A DNA stretch of 64,000 nt from Psychrobacter fozii (GTDB taxonomy: Bacteria > Pseudomonadota > Gammaproteobacteria > Pseudomonadales > Moraxellaceae), in assembly GCF_003217155.1 (NCBI RefSeq), contig NZ_QJSU01000005.1, positions 124,001 through 188,000 on the forward strand. Reading direction: 5' to 3'. Position 1 is the first letter of the stretch. The number at the start of each line of letters is the position of its first letter. A program made the translations under genes and the position numbers. Positions 1 to 8,756 of this stretch are shown here, piece after piece. The notes under the pieces are model-generated. The model was not told where the DNA came from. It saw only the letters and a list, made by a program, of their open reading frames with translations, and searched no databases.

Positions 1-87
1 GGAGTTAGAATACCTTTCTTAAAGCAAGGATATAGTTAACCAGTTTTTTTACTTAAACAATCCACCACTGATCATAGAGAAAGCGAT

Positions 88-450
88 ATGCGTACAGACT
101 CATTTCAACAGATATTGGAAGACTTAAACAGCTCATCAGCAGATGTTGAAGCATCTGCCCTAATCTCTAACGATGGTCTGATGATTGCTTCAGCTCTACC
201 AACTGGCGTCGATGAAGATCGTGTGGGTGCTATGTCAGCAGCATTATTATCGTTGGGTGATCGTGCAGGTCGTGAGTTGGCGCGTGGTAGTATCGATCGT
301 ATTATGATTCAGGGTGAAAAAGGCTACGTTATTATGACGTCATCAGGAGATGAGGCGGTGCTCACTATTATGGCAAAACCAAATGCCAAGCTTGGTTTGA
401 TATTCTTAGATATCAAACGTGCCTCAGAAGCCCTTGCAAAGCTCATTTGA
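88..450 (+). CDS. Roadblock/LC7 domain protein
   Basis: This 120-residue protein is a single Roadblock/LC7 domain: an N-terminal helix, a strand reading ASALISNDGLMIASALP, a central helix with MSAALLSLGDRAGREL, a strand pair around IMIQGEKGYVIM, and a C-terminal helix. In bacteria such proteins (MglB class) pair with small Ras-like GTPases in polarity and motility control. No GTPase gene is visible here, but the window starts only 87 bases upstream. The ATG follows a GAGAAAG ribosome binding site. It leads a same-strand series with a PAS protein and a PhnD-like protein, separated from them by a ~103-bp repeat. The fold call is strong; the partner and role are unknown. Confidence 0.85.
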   Translation: MRTDSFQQILEDLNSSSADVEASALISNDGLMIASALPTGVDEDRVGAMSAALLSLGDRAGRELARGSIDRIMIQGEKGYVIMTSSGDEAVLTIMAKPNAKLGLIFLDIKRASEALAKLI

Positions 451-497
451 TTGGCGACTGCTTATCGAATTTATTAGCTTTTTAATTACTATAAACA

Positions 498-601
498 TAG
501 TCGATTCAATATAATTTGGATACAAGGAAGCCGGGTGAAAGTACTACAAGTAGTAGACTAAGCAAGGCTGACACCGTATCCAATTTATAGAGAATCAACT
601 A
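498..601 (+). repeat. ~104-bp TA-bounded inverted-repeat element, subfamily A, copy 1
   Basis: The element begins TAGTCGATTCAATATAA and ends TATAGAGAATCAACTA. The reverse complement of the right end matches about 28 bases of the left end imperfectly. It is flanked by TA on both sides and has no coding capacity. Same-length copies occur at 26599-26702 and 42760-42863. It lies between the Roadblock gene and the PAS gene. Confidence 0.85.
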
Positions 602-627
602 CATAATGACCAATGAAGGAGATGACC

Positions 628-1122
628 ATGGGTTCTCCAATCCCTGATGCACACAAGCCTGATATGCCTGCCGAACAGATTACCCTGACTTACCATGATG
701 GCACGTCGCGTACTGTCTATGACACTGGTATCGAACGCCCTTATCCAGACGGTAAATTGATTGTATCGCGTACCGATTTGGATGGCGTACTGACACACGT
801 CAACGATGCCTTTGTTGAGATTAGCGGTTACCATGTCGATGAATTGATTGGCCAGCAGCATTATATTTTGCGCCATCCTGACATGCCAAAAGCGGCTTAT
901 AAAGACCTGTGGGACACTGCCACAGCAGGACAAAAATGGCATGGCTATGTCAAAAACTTATGCAAAGATGGTAGTCATTATTGGGTCTATGCAACCGTCG
1001 TACCTAACGTTCGTCACGGCGAAACCGTCGGCTATACATCCGTACGACGTAAGCCATCACGCAGCAAAATCAAAGCGGCAATGGCGCAATATGCCCAAAT
1101 GAAACAAAACGAGGAAGGCTAA
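628..1122 (+). CDS. Stand-alone Aer-type PAS sensor protein
   Basis: The 164-residue protein is one PAS domain closely resembling the FAD-binding PAS of the E. coli aerotaxis receptor Aer. It shows TDLDGVLTHVNDAFVEISGY, RHPDMPKAAYKDLW, G-x-VKNLCKDGSHYWV and GYTSVRRKPS in the same order. In Aer this domain binds FAD and senses redox state. Here no HAMP or methyl-accepting domain follows, so it must signal to a separate partner. I chose ATG 628 because AAGGAG at 616-621 sits six bases before it; ATGs at 613 and 622 are alternatives. Its stop lies three bases before the start of the next gene, so the two are co-transcribed. Confidence 0.85.
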   Translation: MGSPIPDAHKPDMPAEQITLTYHDGTSRTVYDTGIERPYPDGKLIVSRTDLDGVLTHVNDAFVEISGYHVDELIGQQHYILRHPDMPKAAYKDLWDTATAGQKWHGYVKNLCKDGSHYWVYATVVPNVRHGETVGYTSVRRKPSRSKIKAAMAQYAQMKQNEEG

Positions 1123-1125
1123 ATC

Positions 1126-1875
1126 ATGACGACACACAATATGTTAATCGCCCCAGATTTTTCGCCTGATCGTTTTGCAGGCTGGCACATGTTCAATACG
1201 TTGATTCAAAAACGTGCCAATTTAAATATGCACTTGAACATCCCCGCATCACATGCTGAGCAAGAGCAAGTCATTAATGCGGGTGACATTCAGGTCATTT
1301 ACGCCAATCCTTTTGATGCCGCAACCCTAATCCGTGAGCAAGGCTACCGTGCCGTCGCCCGCCCTATCGGAAAGTCTGATGAAATGGTCATTGCCGCTGC
1401 GGCAAATAGCGACATTAACCACTTAGAAGACATTAAAGCTGGTGCTACAGTCGCTATGGCAGACAACCGAGATGTCAAACTGATTGGCTTACGATTACTA
1501 GAAGCGGTTGATATCGAAGAATCTGATCTGACATGGGATGTCACTGAAACCTATCAGGCAGCTGCCCGTAAAGTTATTAAAGGGGATGCCCAAGCCGCGT
1601 TCTTTTTGGCAGAGATTTTTCATAGCTTTTCACGGTTGACCAAGACCCAGCTCTCCGTACTTATCGAAAGTGACTTGGCTGACATCAGCCACGTGCTACT
1701 TATTAAAGACGGCTTCCCTGATGCACAAATATTTATAGAAGCCATTCTCAATCTGCACAATGATGATGATGGTAAAGAAGCCTTGGCTGAGCTTGGTATG
1801 CCTCAAGGGTTTGAAGCGATGAACGAAGAAGATGCCGAATTTATGATAGATTTGATGCAGACACTGCTAGACTAA
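1126..1875 (+). CDS. Cytosolic PhnD-like substrate-binding protein
   Basis: The 249-residue protein has the periplasmic-binding-protein fold of the phosphate/phosphonate PhnD family: an early FAGWHMFNTLIQ segment, the IQVIYANPFDAATLIREQGYRAVARPI block, a hinge near INHLEDIKAGATVAMA, and a C-terminal lobe with DISHVLLIKDGFPD. It has no signal peptide and no lipobox, and no ABC permease or ATPase follows, so it is unlikely to be a transport component. A GAGGA site inside the end of the PAS gene precedes the ATG, giving tight coupling. I infer a cytosolic ligand-sensing role together with the PAS protein. The ligand is unknown. Confidence 0.75.
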   Translation: MTTHNMLIAPDFSPDRFAGWHMFNTLIQKRANLNMHLNIPASHAEQEQVINAGDIQVIYANPFDAATLIREQGYRAVARPIGKSDEMVIAAAANSDINHLEDIKAGATVAMADNRDVKLIGLRLLEAVDIEESDLTWDVTETYQAAARKVIKGDAQAAFFLAEIFHSFSRLTKTQLSVLIESDLADISHVLLIKDGFPDAQIFIEAILNLHNDDDGKEALAELGMPQGFEAMNEEDAEFMIDLMQTLLD

Positions 1876-1889
1876 CGGATGGACTAATT

Positions 1890-1994
1890 ACTGGGCTACA
1901 TACGCAATAGAAGACAGGTAAGAGCACTATAAACAGTAGACTGAACGGCTGAACAGGCCTGACAATCTATCTGGTTTATATGGAATTGACTGTA
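1890..1994 (+). repeat. Degenerate copy of the ~104-bp element (subfamily A)
   Basis: The stretch GTAGACTGAACGGCTGAACA through TGGTTTATATGGAATTGACT aligns with the right two thirds of copy 1 with many changes. The left boundary is unclear. It abuts the next element, sharing its terminal TA. Confidence 0.45.
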
Positions 1995-2094
1995 GTGAAT
2001 TCAAATAATTTCGATACAAGTAAACCGAGTGTAAGTGATACATTAGTATGCTTAGCGAGGATGACGATGTAGCGGATTTATATGAATTTGACTA
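1993..2094 (+). repeat. ~102-bp element, subfamily C, left copy of an inverted pair
   Basis: It starts TAGTGAATTCAAATAATTTC and ends ATGAATTTGACTA, and has the same overall plan as the subfamily A elements. Its reverse complement occurs at 2732-2834, with an identical core of about 45 bases and roughly eight differences overall. The two copies bracket the orphan gene at 2125-2748. Confidence 0.85.
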
Positions 2095-2124
2095 TATAGC
2101 GACCATGACTCAAAGGACACTGTT

Positions 2125-2748
2125 ATGTCTGATTCAGATCTTATTAAAGAAAACGAAATGGAAGCGCGGCGAGTATTCCGCTTATACTCGCGCAAAGTGT
2201 TTTTGGCACCCAACAACCGTCACTTTCACGAACAACGAATCAATGCGGCGCTACTATTGACCGAGAGAGAGCCGTTGCAAGGTGCTGTTGCAGACTTCTT
2301 TTATGGCTGCTGGTATGACATTCCTTATGATGTGAATAACTTATTCATTCGTGTCAAAGATCGCTTGTACCCTCATATTCAACAAGGGTTTCGCGACTGT
2401 ATTGATAAAAAAGCATATATTCAACGCAATAGTATGCTCGCGACCCGCTGGAGCGTACTAATCTCGCCTTCTCTCAATGAGCAAAAACAACGACTACGTA
2501 TCAGTAGCGATGACGCCAAGGAAATCTCCAAAGAAATCACAGCCGAGCTAATGCAAGCACGTACTAATGAGGATTGGGGTACGATTGAGCAAGTCGAAAA
2601 CGAGTTCTTTGCACACTGCATCGCTCGCAATGATCGCCTTGCTTTCTCATTAGTGTGGTTTCGCTTGGGCAAAAGCGACTGGCAATTCGATGCGCGTTGG
2701 AACAACTGTCAGCAGCACCTTGATCAAACTATAGTCAAATCCATATAA
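2125..2748 (+). CDS. Hypothetical protein flanked by inverted repeats
   Basis: I do not recognise this 207-residue protein. It is soluble, rich in charged residues and aromatic residues (FYGCWYDIPYDVNN, LVWFRLGKSDWQFDARWNN), with a basic central segment and no signal peptide or membrane segment. AAAGGA lies seven bases before the ATG. The last codons (VKSI and stop) are formed by the left end of the repeat at 2732, so the element has either trimmed or extended the original C-terminus. It is bracketed by two inverted subfamily C elements. It may belong to the signalling cluster around it by position only. Confidence 0.7.
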   Translation: MSDSDLIKENEMEARRVFRLYSRKVFLAPNNRHFHEQRINAALLLTEREPLQGAVADFFYGCWYDIPYDVNNLFIRVKDRLYPHIQQGFRDCIDKKAYIQRNSMLATRWSVLISPSLNEQKQRLRISSDDAKEISKEITAELMQARTNEDWGTIEQVENEFFAHCIARNDRLAFSLVWFRLGKSDWQFDARWNNCQQHLDQTIVKSI

Positions 2749-2834
2749 ATTTTCTACATCGTCATCCTCGCTAAGCATACTAATGTATCACTTACACTCG
2801 GCTTCCTTGTATCAAAATTATTTGAATTCAACTA
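2732..2834 (-). repeat. ~103-bp element, subfamily C, right copy of an inverted pair
   Basis: It starts TAGTCAAATCCATATAA and ends GAATTCAACTA, and is the reverse complement of 1993-2094 apart from about eight changes. It overlaps the last 17 bases of the gene ending at 2748 and supplies that gene's stop codon. Confidence 0.85.
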
Positions 2835-2888
2835 TATGAAAACCTAATTTATCGCCACTCTATAACCTTCATCATAATGGTAGCTGCT

Positions 2889-3503
2889 ATGTCTTCTTAT
2901 TTAAATGCTGATAAAACGTATCTGACTCTAACCCCAGCCGGTATTTTTGAGGCATTTTCACAAGGTGAGCCCACTGAGGAGCAGCTATCACTACAAGACT
3001 TGTTGTCTTATGCGCAGACGTTACTCGCTGCCGACTGGCTTGAACGCTACTCTGATGAATGGCTGCAAAACTTCATAGAACAAGGTTGGATTGAGAAACT
3101 GTCTCTCCTGTTACCAGCGCCCAATCTGCCACTAGATCAGTTTTTACCCTATGTGGTGGCCAGCTTATCAGGCAAACGCCGTGCTGCCATTGGCTCTGAT
3201 GAAGGGTTTTGCTTGGCACGTATTGGCTACACCCAAGAAGAAGCAGACATGCTCAGTGTCGCGGCAGCTGATTTTTCAGGATTTATGCTACGACAAAAGC
3301 AACGCGGATGGGCCGTAGAAAGCCAAGCGATCTCATTCTTTCAGCAGGTCGATCTGCTCATTCCTGAGACCAGTTTTGTATTCTTATGGATTGATGGTTC
3401 AGGCTATGTGCTCATTATCGATGGCGAACCTCTGACCAATAGTCGCGCCTTTGTAGAGCTGGTATGGGCACTCAAAACCTCTGGATTGAGGTTTCTTAAT
3501 TAA
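2889..3503 (+). CDS. Hypothetical protein of the Roadblock/PAS cluster
   Basis: This is a 204-residue soluble protein that I do not recognise. The N-terminal part resembles a small helical DNA-binding or adaptor module (LNADKTYLTLTPAGIFEAFS). An acidic leucine-rich middle follows (YAQTLLAADWLERYSDEWL), and the C-terminal strands read SFVFLWIDGSGYVLIIDG. There is no signal peptide. I favour ATG 2889 because ATG 2877 has no better ribosome binding site; neither is strong. It is the last same-strand gene of the left cluster, and a role with the Roadblock protein is only a positional inference. Confidence 0.7.
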   Translation: MSSYLNADKTYLTLTPAGIFEAFSQGEPTEEQLSLQDLLSYAQTLLAADWLERYSDEWLQNFIEQGWIEKLSLLLPAPNLPLDQFLPYVVASLSGKRRAAIGSDEGFCLARIGYTQEEADMLSVAAADFSGFMLRQKQRGWAVESQAISFFQQVDLLIPETSFVFLWIDGSGYVLIIDGEPLTNSRAFVELVWALKTSGLRFLN

Positions 3504-3600
3504 TTCTGCCAAAATTGATATTTTGGCTGAGCTTATAGAGTGTTATGTAAGATTTGGATTTGCCTTTTAAGGGGCATATCTTGACCTTTTCAAGGAAATA

Positions 3601-4695
3601 TTAATCTGACTGTTTGTCTTTATCATTTCCGAACTTTGAAATCAGCGCCATGATGACTTCTTGAGAGTTAATTGGGTAAGACTCATTACTTATAGATTGA
3701 AAATCTTTAGGGGCAAATATTCTTTGAGCAATTTCTGATTTTATTTTATGTTGCTCTTCGTCAGGTAATGAGGCTATATAAGGATTAATAGCCTTCAAGT
3801 CTAGTGATGTTTGAAGGTGTGTGTACTGTTGCTGACGATGCTTAGTAGATTCACGTGCTAAGTAAGCAGCTGGAACAGATAATAAAAACACTAATGCCAA
3901 TCGTAAAAGCGAGTTAGAAAGGTCGAAGCTTTGGTGTATAGACTCCCAAAAAGAATATCCAGCTATCACAATGATGACTGCCATGCAAAAAATTGATCCC
4001 CCTCTCAACCATTCGGCAGCTATTTTTTCTTGTTTTGCGCTATCTGCATACTCTGAGACAATAACTCTGCTTGCGGCATTACCTAGAAGCTGATCTAACT
4101 GAGCATTCTTATCATTAATAGCTTTTAGCTCTTCTTCATATGCTAGCGATATGGCACCGATTTTACTTTTGTATGTCTCTTCTAATGACTCTATTTCTTT
4201 CGTTAAAATATTAGCCTTAACTTCACTTTCATCAAGTGTTTTTTTTACTTTACGATTTAATTGTTCAAGTTTTTCATTCGTATCTTTTAATTGTTTCTTA
4301 AAAGATCTATAGTCTTGCATATCGCTTGAAACATTTGAACGTGCCTTATCTGTTAAAGGAACTGTCAAAATTGGTGAACTTTCTATCTTTCTACGAAGAA
4401 AACTAGCACGCTCCGATAAAGTTTTACTGTATTTCCTCGTTTGCTCATCCATATCGTCAACAAAAACATCAATTCTACTTGCATTTGAACAAACACTTAA
4501 AGCAGCTTCCGCAACTTTCTCTGCACTGCCTTTGTCCAGAGTAACCATGTAACTTTCATAAGCGCTTATAAAATAATCAATACGATCTCTAGTATTTTTA
4601 GATACTGGATTTTCACCAATGCTATCTCGAAATTTGTTAAATAGCTCTAAGATATCTGCTATACCATTTTCGAACTCTAACAGTATATCTTCCAT
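3601..4695 (-). CDS. Coiled-coil protein with two membrane segments
   Basis: The 364-residue protein has a helical N-terminal half, a clear coiled coil from about residue 125 to 205 (LKDTNEKLEQLNRKVKKTL and following heptads), two hydrophobic segments at about 232-250 and 262-280, and a soluble C-terminal tail. The short turn between the segments suggests a hairpin with both ends in the cytosol. No enzymatic motif is visible. The gene is more AT-rich than its neighbours and stands alone, which suggests acquired DNA. I cannot assign a function; a membrane-anchored structural or defence-related role is possible but unsupported. Confidence 0.75.
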   Translation of the reverse strand: MEDILLEFENGIADILELFNKFRDSIGENPVSKNTRDRIDYFISAYESYMVTLDKGSAEKVAEAALSVCSNASRIDVFVDDMDEQTRKYSKTLSERASFLRRKIESSPILTVPLTDKARSNVSSDMQDYRSFKKQLKDTNEKLEQLNRKVKKTLDESEVKANILTKEIESLEETYKSKIGAISLAYEEELKAINDKNAQLDQLLGNAASRVIVSEYADSAKQEKIAAEWLRGGSIFCMAVIIVIAGYSFWESIHQSFDLSNSLLRLALVFLLSVPAAYLARESTKHRQQQYTHLQTSLDLKAINPYIASLPDEEQHKIKSEIAQRIFAPKDFQSISNESYPINSQEVIMALISKFGNDKDKQSD

Positions 4696-4800
4696 AGTGC
4701 TCTCGGTCTGTATACATAAATCGATAATTATATATTATATTTAAGAGTATGAGATCTAATTGTTCAACTAGGTCACTATCCCAACTAAGTAAGTGGCTAC

Positions 4801-5343
4801 TTAAGCAGACTTCCACTGCTGCCGAATAATTTTGTATAGCACATGCTCAGCAAGCCGATGATTAGAATCAAGCATTGGATGATAAAAGTTTTCTTGTGTA
4901 TTACTCATGCCAATACGCTGCATGATAAGTTGCGAGTGCTCGTTAATCACTGCAGTAAAGGCCACGACTTCATCGAATCCTAATGTATCAAATGCAAAAT
5001 TTAATGAAGCTCGTGTCGCCTCCGTTGCATAACCTTGTCCCCAATAACCTTTGTGTAGTCGCCAAGCAATCTCAACAGCAGGTGCAAAAGGCATATCGGC
5101 ATGCGCTTCATTTAAGCCAACCATACCGATAAAGGTATCTGTCTCTTTTAGACTGACCGCCCAAAACCCCCAACCTTTATCTTTAATAAGCTGCGAGCAT
5201 TTATTGGCTATCGCATCGCTCACTTTTGGTGATAACGGCTTAGGGAAATACTTCATCACGTCAAGATCGGCATTCATTTCAGCGAATATCGCAAAATCAC
5301 TTACTCGCCACTGTCTAAGATATAAGCGTTCTGTTTCTATCAT
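4801..5343 (-). CDS. GNAT acetyltransferase, RimJ/RimL type
   Basis: The 180-residue protein has the standard GNAT order: an N-terminal IETERLYLRQWRVSDFAIFAEM, a central strand WAVSLKETDTFIGMVGL, the acetyl-CoA loop near WGQGYATEATRASLNFAFDTLG, and a C-terminal VINEHSQLIMQRIGM. This pattern is typical of the RimJ/RimL-like group, which acetylates N-terminal or small-molecule amines. The substrate cannot be told from sequence. It is a single gene with no operon partner. Confidence 0.88.
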   Translation of the reverse strand: MIETERLYLRQWRVSDFAIFAEMNADLDVMKYFPKPLSPKVSDAIANKCSQLIKDKGWGFWAVSLKETDTFIGMVGLNEAHADMPFAPAVEIAWRLHKGYWGQGYATEATRASLNFAFDTLGFDEVVAFTAVINEHSQLIMQRIGMSNTQENFYHPMLDSNHRLAEHVLYKIIRQQWKSA

Positions 5344-5557
5344 GTTGGTGGTTGAGCTCTCTCATCAGGGCGTATTGAATATTCACATAGGGGCGATATA
5401 GCCAAGCCAGAATAAAAGTAGTACATACAGTCATCATGTTCTACTAACCCTACTAGTTCTACTGGCCCTACTTCTATAGTATCGTGTGTCCATTGTATTC
5501 AGGATCGACCACATCCTTTCATTAAACTGTCGTGATAACTTAAGCTTTTGTGATAGC

Positions 5558-6213
5558 TTAGGCTTTAGTGATGATTGTCTCTTCATCAAAGCGTGATTTT
5601 GGCAACTCAGCGTTAAAGTCATCTTCACTACGATAACCAAGCGATACGACCGCAACAGCCGTATAGCCTTTGCTACGTAAATCAAACTCTTCATCAAGTG
5701 CTTTCAAATCTGCCCCTTCCATAGGCACAGCATCAATACCTAAAGTCGCAGCTCCTAGTAGCAAAGCGCCCATGTTGAGATATAGCTGCTCTATCAACCA
5801 GTGTGGCTCGTCTTTTTGCTCATAACGGCGAATATCCAAAAACATCTTACGCACTTGGTGCATCTGCTCTTTAAATTTTGGTTCCGCAAAACGGCCATCA
5901 GCATCTTCTTTGTCTAAGATGTTATCCAAAAACTCGTCATCAGCATAGACACGACTACAGAATACGATGACATGTGAGGCGTCTTTTACTTTTGCCGTAT
6001 TAAATTCATACATGCCCTCAGTACCTGTTGCGATTCGAGCTTTACCAGCCTCATCATCAGCAATCACAAAATGCCAAGGTTGGATATTGGTGCTCGAAGG
6101 ACTGAGACGCAAGATATCTTTTAGGCTCTGAAAGTCTTCTGCTGAGATTTTTTATTGGTATCAAATGCTTTTGTGCTGTAACGCCAGTTCATCGCTTCAG
6201 TAATGTTTTTCAT
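5558..6213 (-). pseudogene. NfsB-type nitroreductase with a one-base frameshift
   Basis: Read from ATG at 6213, the protein begins MKNITEAMNWRYSTKAFDT, the usual start of the oxygen-insensitive NAD(P)H nitroreductases (NfsB). The frame then meets a stop just after a run of six A (T on the plus strand, 6148-6153). In the next frame it continues LKDILRLSPSSTNIQPWHFV and on to a normal C-terminus at 5558. Adding one A to the run restores a 218-residue protein, matching the family length. The long intact part (184 residues) lacks the N-terminal FMN-binding Arg/Ser segment. It could be a recent pseudogene, a phase-variable tract or a sequencing error. Confidence 0.85.
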
Positions 6214-6630
6214 TTGTGCATCCTGTATCGAATATTAAGTTTTTATTATTTATTAAAGACTTGGTGTTAGCATGGGTTATAAGCCACGACTACCCAGGTC
6301 GGCAAAACTACTGTAGAGAAAAACCCATTTCATGGCCATGACAGATTGGTTAAATATTCATACGTTTTGTTATCAGAGGTTGATTTTTGACCGCCTTATC
6401 GCAAAAAAGCAGCTATGAATAATAGCAATCCAGTGAGCAAATGAGTCACTCAGAGCGCATTGTATTCACCTGATTATGCTTTGAATGTTCATTAACGCTT
6501 GATATTTAAAGCATGATTATTACTGAGGCTTCTTGGTCGACGACCATCTCTAAGCGAAAACATTTAGATGAGATATATGAGCAATTAGAAGCCTTAAATA
6601 AAATACAAATAACAATCCCTGCGAGGAAAT
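6214..6630. other. Divergent intergenic region, nitroreductase / FrnE-like gene
   Basis: These 417 bases separate two divergent genes and must hold both promoters. I see AT-rich stretches but no convincing operator, hairpin or coding region. A short frame from 6513 runs into the FrnE-like gene and looks spurious. Confidence 0.5.
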
Positions 6631-7284
6631 ATGAGCACATCAGAAAAACCACTCCGAATAGACATCGTCTCAGACGTCGTCTGCCCTTGGTGCGTCATCG
6701 GCTATCGTCAATTGGCAGCAGCACTGGAGCAAACCAACACGGCTCACACTATCCATTGGCACCCGTTTGAGCTAAACCCAAACATGCCAAGCGAGGGCCA
6801 AAACCTACGTGAGCACATCATCGAAAAGTATGGCTCGACCAAGCAAGAGTCAGATGCTAGTCGAATCAGAATGGCAGAAGCTGGACAGGAAGTTGGCTTT
6901 GAATTTAATTTCAATGATGACACGCGCATGCACAACACCTTTGATTTGCATCAGCTGCTACATTTCGCTGATCAGAAAGGAAGCATGCATGAATTAAAAC
7001 AAGCGTTGTTTGCCGCGCATTTTACCAACAACAGAGATATTTCAGATATCAACGTGCTTGCTGATATTGCAGCAGAGACTGGACTTGATCGTAGTGAGGC
7101 GCTAGCAATACTAGAGGGTCAACTCTTTGCTAAGGAAGTACGAGCAGAAGAACAGCATTGGCAACAACAAGGTATTCAAAGTGTACCGGCAATCATTTTT
7201 AATGAGCGTCATCTTGTTAGCGGTGCTCAAGGGGTCGAAAACTACGTCAGTATATTAGAGCAATTGGCTAATATAACTGAGTAA
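6631..7284 (+). CDS. DsbA-family oxidoreductase, FrnE-like
   Basis: The 217-residue protein has a thioredoxin-like CPWC active site at about residues 18-21 (DVVCPWCVIGYRQL), a helical insertion, and a C-terminal cis-proline region IQSVPAIIFNERHLVSGAQG. These mark the FrnE group of DsbA-like proteins. It has no signal peptide, so it works in the cytosol, probably in thiol-disulfide exchange or glutathione-linked detoxification. GCGAGGAAAT precedes the ATG. A strong hairpin terminator follows at 7330-7364. Its neighbours, a nitroreductase and formaldehyde dehydrogenase, fit a redox-stress setting. Confidence 0.88.
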   Translation: MSTSEKPLRIDIVSDVVCPWCVIGYRQLAAALEQTNTAHTIHWHPFELNPNMPSEGQNLREHIIEKYGSTKQESDASRIRMAEAGQEVGFEFNFNDDTRMHNTFDLHQLLHFADQKGSMHELKQALFAAHFTNNRDISDINVLADIAAETGLDRSEALAILEGQLFAKEVRAEEQHWQQQGIQSVPAIIFNERHLVSGAQGVENYVSILEQLANITE

Positions 7285-7329
7285 ATGGGTCTGTAACCGT
7301 ACATATAAAATGATGATGTTATAAGCTTT

Positions 7330-7364
7330 AAAAAAGGCCGCTTCGAAATCGAAGTGGCCTTTTT
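7330..7364 (+). terminator. Rho-independent terminator, FrnE-like gene
   Basis: An inverted repeat with AAAAAGGCC on the left and GGCCTTTTT on the right closes over CTTCG-AAAT-CGAAG, followed by T-rich sequence. It lies between convergent genes and could serve both. Confidence 0.85.
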
Positions 7365-7433
7365 ATTTTTAAAACCGTATTTTCAGAGCAATATCTAACG
7401 TTACTGTCAGATATTGCTCTTGCACAATATTTT

Positions 7434-8594
<1,161 letters not shown>

Positions 8595-8626
8595 CTATAA
8601 AAAGCAGGCCACTATTTTTAGGATAC

Positions 8627-8640
8627 TCATTCGCAAATGA
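8627..8640. promoter_or_regulatory. Candidate LysR operator near frmA
   Basis: TCATTCGCAAATGA is a palindrome with one mismatched pair. Its core matches the perfect palindrome at 8721. It lies about 70 bases upstream of the frmA start, the position expected for an activator site. Confidence 0.4.
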
Positions 8641-8720
8641 TTGCAGTCTGCTAGATTACAACCAACTATTTGAGTAGATGCTTACCATTATAGTTATTTC
8701 TAGGGTGATAACAATATGCT

Positions 8721-8734
8721 ATATTTGCAAATAT
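8721..8734. promoter_or_regulatory. Candidate LysR autoregulatory operator
   Basis: ATATTTGCAAATAT is a perfect 14-base palindrome of the T-N11-A form used by LysR regulators, ending 22 bases before the regulator's ATG. The related site at 8627 strengthens the reading, which remains inference. Confidence 0.45.
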
Positions 8735-8756
8735 CTTTTACATATTGGTAATAATC

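Noticed and set aside
1126-1875. Component of a phosphonate ABC transporter
   Set aside because: The protein lacks a signal peptide, and no PhnC or PhnE genes are adjacent.
2048-2260. Open frame of 70 codons starting inside a repeat
   Set aside because: It begins within the subfamily C element and overlaps the better supported gene at 2125 in another frame, with no ribosome binding site of its own.
5434-5697. Minus-strand frame of 87 codons at the nitroreductase 3' end
   Set aside because: It overlaps the nitroreductase in another frame, and its sequence is low-complexity, ending in repeated RTSRVSR; no feature supports it.
6513-6770. Plus-strand frame of 85 codons before the FrnE-like gene
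   Set aside because: It runs into the FrnE-like gene out of frame and becomes an Arg-rich string, a common artefact.
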